A DNA stretch of 64,000 bases from Agapanthus africanus (taxonomy: Eukaryota > Streptophyta > Magnoliopsida > Asparagales > Amaryllidaceae), in the NCBI GenBank assembly GCA_030015575.1, contig CM057338.1:776315864-776379863 (forward strand), read 5' to 3'. Position numbers and translations under genes: made by a program. The notes under the pieces were generated by a model, which saw only the letters and a program-made list of their open reading frames with translations, ran no database searches and was not told the origin of the DNA. The number at the start of each line of letters is the position of its first letter. Within the stretch, counting starts at the first letter, position 1. This document shows, piece by piece, positions 57,598 through 64,000 of the stretch.

Positions 57598-57661
57598 TCA
57601 CCTTTGTAGCCGTTGGATCTGCCTAGGGAACAGGGAAGATGAACCGTTCCCCATCATGTCT

Positions 57662-57668
57662 TATAAAT
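57662..57668 (+). promoter_or_regulatory. Probable TATA box of the PMD gene
   Basis: TATAAAT is followed about 30 bases on by a pyrimidine-rich start region (tctcgtctctgcaacgcc). It lies about 760 bp before the ATG, with a predicted 5' UTR intron between. An alternative TATA-like site, TATATAGG, is near 56818. Confidence 0.5.
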
Positions 57669-57818
57669 GTAGGGGTCTCGTCTCTGCAACGCCTCCGTTC
57701 CTTCATCTTCTTCCTTTTTTTCTTTCTTTTGAGAATTTAGTTCTCCTCTTCAGAGCTTAGTTCTATATCCATTGAAAGTTTCCAGAGTTTAACTCTGCCA
57801 AAAAGAACCCCTTTTTAG

Positions 57819-58418
57819 GTAAAGCTCTTGAACATCAGAGAACAATTTTCTTAAAGAAAGCCTCCGGATTTCAAATCCATCATGAGAGCTTTGCTCTCCT
57901 CTAAAACCCATCTCCTAGAGATCCAAAGATGTGATTTTTGAGTAATAACTCTTAATGTTTTGGGCATGGAATTTGATTTTTCATTTCCTCTTTATGGGGT
58001 TTTTGGAATTTAATTTCATTGCATAAAAGGAATTTAATTCCTCACAGAAGAGCTTAGCTCTGAAAGATCAAGAGGGCCCTTTGGGAATTTGATTCCCCGG
58101 TGTTCTTGAAAATCTTTTTAAGGGATTTTTCCTTTATTATTTTTTTATCCATTTGTTAGAGTTTGTAATGGGTGTTCTTCTGTGAGGATGTCCCAAGTCG
58201 TTTAAACTCCAATGTGCATTTATTGAGAATCTCTTTTTTTATTCTCACAATGGTATCCCTGCCTCGTGATTGGCGAGCCGTCATACTGATTTTGTGGGAT
58301 CCATTATTTTTGCAATCAATGGTCCCATGGAATAAACTTCTTGTCATTTTCTTCTACTGTTTATATATATATATATATATATAAGTCGCATTAATAGTTT
58401 TTCTTCCCTTTATTTCAG
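57819..58418 (+). other. Predicted 5' UTR intron of the PMD gene
   Basis: The donor is TAG|GTAAAG at 57819 and the acceptor TTTATTTCAG at 58418, six bases before the ATG. It includes a (TA)11 microsatellite at 58362-58383 just upstream of the pyrimidine tract. Predicted by eye only. Confidence 0.55.
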
Positions 58419-58423
58419 GAACA

Positions 58424-61400
58424 ATGGCTTCTCTTCCCTACTTTCCTATTACTTGCTCAGACGCTGCTTTTCCACAATCACCGTCGGACGAAGAAGCAAT
58501 GGCGATGATCAGGGCCAATGACAGGGACTGTACCAGTTTGCTCTTGTGGGGAACTTGGTATGGGCATATCATCCGGGGCCGCCGCAGCTTTATTTGTGAA
58601 GTGCCAACAGAGCCTCTTCACCCAATTTTGCCGATGGAGCATCCGCAGACTGCTTTTGCGGTGGAGGCGGCTGATTGGACTCCTATAGGCCGGCTTGAGC
58701 CGTCGACAGTTAGGATACCTAACCAGCCTTTGCCTGCCATAGACATCTTGGTGCGTCGCATTTGTCAAGGTGAAGCCCAACTCCGGGGACAAATTTATAA
58801 AATAGGGCTTACCCCTCGCCACCCAACGTGCTATCTTCCCTGGGCTTAATATGTTCTGTCCGCTCATCATACACGATTGCAGAAGATCGGGCTTTATTAG
58901 GCGGTGTATGCGTCCCTCTTTCATTATCAGTCCCCTCATGTCTGGTGGGTTAAAGCTTTCCTGAATCAATGGAATCTTCCCACTAACACTTTCTTGCTTA
59001 GGGATCGTGAGGTCTCGATTTCTCTGGAGGAGTTCCGCGAGATTTCTGGATTGCCGATCAGGGGAGAGCATTATGAAGAGTTGCTGCCTCCCGATGAGTA
59101 TGTATTCACGACCGTGCCTGCTATGCTTGACGACTTGATGACCGAAAACGCTGTCCGTCATAAGTACCCCAGTTTAATCAAGACTCTGGGTATTTTCAAG
59201 AAGCTGTTCGCAGGGTCAGAGAGACAGGGCGTCACCTTTAATAACTTCATCGCCTGCTTCCTTCGTGAAGATGTCTTATCAAAGGAGGCTCCGAAATTTG
59301 CGAATATTAACGACCCCTTCGGGTTTGGGCTGAATAAGCTGCCGGCCAAAGAAGAAGATTTACCGCAGTTTTACATCCCGATCTTGTCGGCCGTGTCCTT
59401 TGATTCGATTGCGGCTCCCGGCATGGACGAAAAGTCCTTCTTTGTTGGTTTTATCAGCCTTTGGCTTAGCTGGTTTGCCATTCCAACGCATCGTCGCTTC
59501 ATGAGAGCTTCGGTCATCTATCCTGCTCGCGTAGCTGAAGGGACACAACTGGCCGTGTGTATTGCGGGGCTATCACACTTATACCATGGGCTGAGCACTA
59601 CGGCCAATACTTCGACCCCGGGTGTAGATGTTGTGAGTTTCTCCCTCCACTACTTTACGTCGTAGATCGAGATGCACGTATTGGGGGCATTCACAGCGCA
59701 TCAGAGGCCGGATTTCTATGATGCTTACACCTTCCCGCGGCTCATGTGGTTGGTGGATGCTTCTGCTCCTGATTCAGCTCAGCTGGGAGCCCTTTGTGTA
59801 TTGCTTAACCTGTATGCTAACGAAGGTGGGATGGTATTCAACGACCGAGTCCTCTCTGCTCCTTCGGGACCTGTTCAACAGCTATTCGATTTATCGAAAG
59901 GGGGAGCACCATCCTTAAAGCCTAAGGAAATTATGCACTTATATTCGATTAGGCCGGGTTATTTGGTGTTCCGTCGAAATGATACGGCTCTTTTCATGCT
60001 GTATAATTCGCACCGCTTTGCCCGGCAATTGGGTTATAATCAGGGTGTTCCCTTCGAGGCATTTTTTGTGGTGCCCGGCTTGTCTCTAGGAGTTGTTCGT
60101 GACATCACCCATCACTTCATGCGGCTGAACAGCGGCTCTCGTTTCGTGATCCCCGAGGCCGACTATATTCCAAGGTGTGTGGGGTCTTTTACGGGTTGGT
60201 ACCACCATCGAGTTGGTCCCATCATTGCCGAGGAGAAGCAGATACTCTTCGGATATAGAGCTCCCGCCCCGACCCAGGCCATGGACGTTCTGCCGCAATC
60301 GTGGATAGTAGTTCACCCTCCATTGAGGTGTAACGATGCCTTACTTATCCCTGAGGCGGCGGATGCGGAATCGACTCCTCCCACAGTTAGTATGCTAATG
60401 CGCACTAGAACACAGGCAAAGGGTTCCGATAAGACGCCAGCAGTAGTTTCATTAGTTGCGGCGTCATCAATGGCAGAGTCATCATCGGCAGTACCGCCAA
60501 AAGAGGATACTGGAGGCGAAATCGGCCAACGTCGTGCCAAAGCGTCGAGGGACAGGAAGCGATCTTCTTCTAGCATTAGCTCCAGCTCAAAAACTAGGAA
60601 GAAAACGGTTGCTAGCTTTCTTGATATCTTGTTGGAATCTGGGCCTACTGTTCAAGATGAACCTAGATCCATGCAAGAGCCGGATGATGGTCTTCTCTTT
60701 CCGGGTTCGTCTACCGAGGAAGCCGCACAATTGGCTGAGGCTATAAGGCGCTCACAAGACGAAACTGAGAATGTGAGTGTCCTAAAGAAACCTTATCCTC
60801 CCGTCATATTCTACGATGATCTCCCATCACTACGGAGGGTACATATAGGTCCCCTGCGATAGGAAGACGAGATAGCCCTCAAACAGCCTATCTCAGCCGC
60901 TTCCGAAGTTGAGCTGACATTGAAGACCGGTGGCCATGAATCTGCATTTGAACCCCGGCGAGCACACTTCCTCAGGAAGGAACGATGGTTTGAAAAATCC
61001 ATACTAGAAGTATCCTGGCGCATCGGTATATGTGCTTTCCGTATTTTTTCTTTCGGCAAATAATTTGTATCGCTTTTTATATCTCCTTATCTTTGCGAAA
61101 ACTTTGTAAGGACTTCAGCAATGATAGAGAATTTAAGCTCAAGTCGCGTCCTGACTGTGAACTCTGTAAATGTCTCCGATGAGGCACTAGTAGGTGCGGA
61201 GGAGGTTTTTACAGCTGCTATTCCTGCTGTGGAGCTTCCGCCGGTAGCCTTCGTTCCCCCTGTGTCTGTTCTCCCAGAAGAGGTGCCCTTACCGGCCGTA
61301 AATTTAATGGATCTTCCTGGTGACGGCCTGGAGATTGTGGAACGGGTAGTTGAGACCGTCGTCTCTTCACTAGAGCCTGAAGTGGTGGCCGTTGCACCTC

Positions 61401-62621
61401 AATTGGAAGTTATCACCCCAGTAAATATCTCCGGTGATGTTCCTGAAGGCATGGAGGAGGCTGCTGAAGCTGCTATCCCTCCGGTTCAAGGCGGAAAGAG
61501 CATCGAAGGTAGTCTACTGATACTTTGTTTTAATAGTCTTTACATTATCTGAACCTTTCCTTCTTTTTAGAACTACGGGAATTGGCGGCTTCTATTGTGG
61601 ACCTATCTCCCAGGAAGTCCTTCCAGCGCTTACATGATATAGCTGCCGTACAGGCGATATCCCCGCAATGCATCATCCTTTCTTTCGGGCAAGGTCTGTG
61701 TTCTTTGACCCTTTTGCTTTATTATCACTTTTTTTACGATGATGCTAACATGTCCTCTGCAGTTCTGGAAGCTGATGATGAAATGGAGATCCTTGATGGG
61801 CCTGGGGATCTTTTAAACCCCCCTTGCATGGCTGTGGGTAAGTAAAACTCTACCCATATTATTGTTTTGTTTATTCCATGTTTGCTAGTCTTGTTGACTG
61901 GTCATAAACTTTGCCAGCTTTGCCAGCTCTGGTTCCGTTGGAATCCCGAATCCCTATGCTACCGGGACCATATGCCCGACGTGCGTCTGAAAGGATGGAG
62001 AGACAAAGCATTCACTCCTTGTCGGCCCTTATTAAAGATTTTCGTGCTGGAAGTTCTGTTACGGCCGAAGAATTTGCTGCCGAAGCCAATACTTTTTTGC
62101 CCTTCCTTGCTACTTATCATGATGAGGCATTGGTGCAAGTTTGGGTTGAGTATTGTCGCAGGAAGGAGGCTTGCTTACATAATATCGAGTGCATACGCCT
62201 TCCTTCCGAGCTCTTAACCGCCAAGGTGAACTTGCGAGGGTGGATTAAGCGGTGCGCCGCTAATCTTCAATCTTGCGAAAAGTGGCTCAACCGGAAATTT
62301 TCGGAGAGGGAGTTAGCTTCAAATATTTTTGGGGAACTTCAAGCTCAACTCACTGCTAAGACCACTCGTGCGTACGAACTTTGGCGGGTGCTTCAAGAAG
62401 CCATCACGGAGGTGGTAGCTATTGATAAAGCCGTTATCTTTACCCGCGAGATGGTTGAAGCTCATAAAATTGCTGAAAAGGAGCTTGAGGGTCGGCTCGC
62501 CTAATATCAGGCTCAACAGTCTCAGGCGAAGGCCCGTCTCGTGGAAATAAAAAAACTTGAAGCCGAGGCCCAGGGGAAGAAGGATGAACTGACGAACTTA
62601 ATACACCGTCCGCCGGCTTAA
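58424..62621 (+). pseudogene. Plant mobile domain (PMD) protein gene, five coding exons, decayed
   Basis: Exons as read: 58424-61025, 61119-61508, 61571-61693, 61763-61837, 61918-62621, about 1,297 codons. All four introns have GT-AG ends and are phase 1, and the frame is kept across each. In exon 1, residues about 160-260 carry the PMD core (WWVKAFLNQWNLPTNTF, then ISLEEFREISGLPIRG), and conserved sequence continues to about residue 650. A Ser/Lys-rich linker and a Glu/Val/Pro-rich exon 2 follow; exon 5 ends in a probable coiled coil (AEKELEGRLA and on). In-frame stops at 58847, 58898, 59663, 60860 and 62502 show decay. PMD proteins include Arabidopsis MAIN and MAIL1, nuclear silencing factors, and many transposon-borne relatives; this copy is of the latter kind by context. 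Confidence 0.75.
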
Positions 62622-63218
62622 AGATTTTTTGTTTATTCTTCTTTTCTTGTATTCATTCCTAAATGAGAGAATATTTTATATCCATTCTGATTCTTTTTTT
62701 GACATGTATCTTGTATTCATTTTGAACTCATGAATAAAAGACATATATATTTTTTTATATCATGTTTGCATGTAACTCTGGTGAATGTGGCCTATATGTA
62801 GTTTATCTTGATATTCTTGTAAAGCAGCGATGGCTCAGACAACAGGTTCAGGTCTACTGCCTAAGACTTTTCAACTTTATAAGCCGTGAGGGTCTCACAA
62901 AGACCTTTCTCCCTACGAGTCGAGAGAATCCCGTAGGTGTATTTTCTCCTTAGGAATCGTAAGGATTCCTAAATGTATATTTTCTCTCGAGATTCATAAG
63001 GATTTCACAAGAGAACTTTTCACATTTACAAGTCGAGAGGACTCGTAAATGGTTGTTTCCCTCCTTGTCGAGATTCAACTTTGGAAGAGTGTGGCCCGTG
63101 AATAGTTTGCAATGGCCCATCTTGGACTGACTTGCAGGGCCCCAGTGTTTAGGAAATAGGTCCTTATCCCCATTGCCTAAGGCTTTCCCCTACGAGTCGA
63201 GACGAATCGAGGGATCGT
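62622..63218 (+). other. 3' UTR and downstream flank of the PMD gene
   Basis: A polyadenylation signal AATAAA lies at 62733-62738. Beyond it are more short inverted repeats: GTGAG-GGT-CTCAC near 62887 and TAGGAATC-gtaag-GATTCCTA near 62952-62972. Several degenerate copies of a segment with 'cgagtcgaga' occur (62915, 63030, 63185). No gene is seen. Confidence 0.55.
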
Positions 63219-63507
63219 TGGTTGACTTATTTCTGCTTTCTGCAGTGTCGGGGTTGACTTGCTCCGCTTTCTGCGGTGTCGGGGTTGACTTGCTCTGTTT
63301 TCTGCGGTGTCGGGGTTGACTTGCTCCGCTTTTTGCGGCGTCCGGGTTGACTTGCTCCGCTTTCTGCGGCGTCCGGGTTGACTTGCTCCGCTTTCTGCGG
63401 CGTCGGGGTTGACTTGCTCCGCTTTCTGCGGTGTCGGGGTTGACTTGCTCCGCTTCCTGCGGTGTTGGGGTTGACTTGCTCTGCTTTCTACAGTGTCTGG
63501 TTTGACT
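63219..63507. repeat. 31-bp minisatellite, nine units
   Basis: Units start at 63219, 63250, 63281, 63312, 63343, 63374, 63405, 63436 and 63467, with a partial unit at 63498. The unit contains GGGGTTGACTTGCTCCGC then TTTCTGCGGTGTC, and includes the small hairpin CCGC-TTTCT-GCGG. Units differ by 1-4 bases. Confidence 0.9.
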
Positions 63508-64000
63508 CTAGGTTGTCTGTGAACCGTGGAGTCTTAGAACTAGGGACTTTGCCGTGGCTCCAATTGATGGTGTAGCGTCCGTATGCTGCTGGAATGAGGA
63601 GGAACGCCGTTGCTGATCTCTAGGCTGTAGGTGTTGCCGTCGAGATCTGACTCTCCCTTTGACAGAGTCTAGTGGGGAAATGTGGTTCCCTTTTCGTTTA
63701 TGCACATGGATTGTATACAGGGGTCAGTATGGACTCTCCTGTAGGGCAAAAGTTTCATCTCTTTATTTTGTTTTTTTTCCTTTCCGCGATGCTCTATCAT
63801 TTCAGCTTTTTATATCATGAATGTCGCGATTGCCCATTCATTTCGGCTATTTTTCGCGGTGCCCATTCATTTCGGCTATTTTTCCTTTTTCTTTACTCGC
63901 TGCTTTTTATTACGAGTTGCCCAATCATTTCGGCTATTTTTGTATGTATATATTTTACTTGTTGCTTTTTTGCTGGGACTATGGAACTCAAGACCTGATA
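63508..64000. other. Unassigned sequence to the window end
   Basis: No gene or element end is recognised. A short phrase, 'cattcatttcggctattttt', recurs with changes near 63835, 63862 and 63925. It may be the continuing 3' flank of unit E. Confidence 0.4.

Larger units (their letters stand above)
54919..57661 (+). other. 5' flank of unit E: dense field of short inverted repeats
   Basis: No gene. From 55330 to 55740 there are AT-rich repeats of GGAC-attacg-GTCC and AGAC-atcata-GTCT type. Then come the CACGTG dyads (56056-57597) and TAA-centred palindromes (56452-57141). Further stems are GAAATCTCT-TATTG-AGAGATTTC (56853-56875), TCTTGTT-TTTT-AACAAGA (56948-56965) and GAGATCTGC-TTCT-GCAGATCTC (56616-56637). 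Confidence 0.7.
54919..64000 (+). mobile_element. Unit E carrying a plant mobile domain gene (right end outside window)
   Basis: It begins TGTTCACCGCCGAAAG exactly where copia C breaks off; GTGAC before it would be the target duplication. It has a 2.7-kb hairpin-rich 5' flank, a TATA box, a multi-exon PMD pseudogene, a polyadenylation signal and a 31-bp minisatellite. No primer site, polypurine tract, RT or transposase was found. PMD genes are known from LTR elements and Mutator-like elements, and which applies here is open. It may also be a deletion junction and not an element end. Confidence 0.5.

Noticed and set aside
58478-59161. 227-codon minus-strand frame opposite the PMD gene
   Set aside because: It is a shadow of the PMD exon on the other strand. 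The plus-strand frame carries the recognisable domain.
63219-63507. Regular repeats suggesting a CRISPR array
   Set aside because: The 31-bp units are directly adjacent with no spacers, and the context is plant nuclear DNA: it is a minisatellite.

Overview
The window is plant nuclear DNA made almost entirely of LTR retrotransposons, most of them decayed and nested in one another. The evidence is plant Ty1/copia and Ty3/gypsy (Athila-like) polyproteins, a tRNA-iMet-type primer site (TGGTATCAGAGCC), the long gypsy primer site TGGCGCCGTTGCCGGGGA, LTRs of 1.4 to 2.2 kb with TG...CA ends and 5-bp target duplications, and at the right end a plant mobile domain (PMD) gene with GT-AG introns. I see no single-copy host gene and no rRNA, tRNA or CRISPR locus. 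The species cannot be named from the sequence; an angiosperm with a repeat-rich genome fits best.

Layout. 1-5744: 3' part of a copia-type element without recognisable pol (D, +), inserted in the integrase of a gypsy element (G1a, + strand, 5745-7990). 7991-9859: a gypsy LTR that serves G1a as 3' LTR and a second, non-autonomous gypsy copy (G1b, 9860-13131) as 5' LTR. 13132-14522: an inverted gypsy LTR (L3, -). 14523-15937 and 51446-54918: a copia element (C, +) split by copia element B (-, 15938-51445). B is itself split by copia element A (-, 20169-30656, target duplication GTGGT) and by gypsy element G2 (-, 32661-47560). G2 carries a 2.1-kb solo copia LTR (S, +, 38719-40829, target duplication ATTAC) in its RNase H. 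54919-64000: unit E, which truncates C and carries a five-exon PMD pseudogene, a long hairpin-rich 5' flank and a 31-bp minisatellite. Insertion order read from the nesting: C, then B, then A and G2, then S in G2; E is later than C, and D is later than G1a.

The coding parts are all inactivated by stops or frameshifts. What stands out is the non-coding architecture. (i) A pair of GC-rich palindromes (GCCGCGG-TT-CCGCGGC type) with a fixed 30-31 bp centre spacing recurs in copia leaders, gypsy LTR promoters and gypsy leaders. (ii) A module of three hairpins with a conserved loop and covarying stems lies in the leader of all four copia copies. (iii) Copia LTRs and leaders carry many hairpins with core TCAA-GTG-TTGA and different complementary arms. 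(iv) Gypsy 3' regions carry a covarying hairpin just before extra polypurine tracts. (v) Unit E carries about ten CACGTG-N3-5-CACGTG dyads and a run of TAA-centred palindromes. (vi) The copia family keeps protease, integrase and RT but shows no gag; a conserved 3'-splice-site-like motif sits just before the pol frame.

Coordinates of element ends come from reading LTR termini, primer sites, polypurine tracts and target duplications by eye. Percent identities quoted are by-eye estimates over short stretches.
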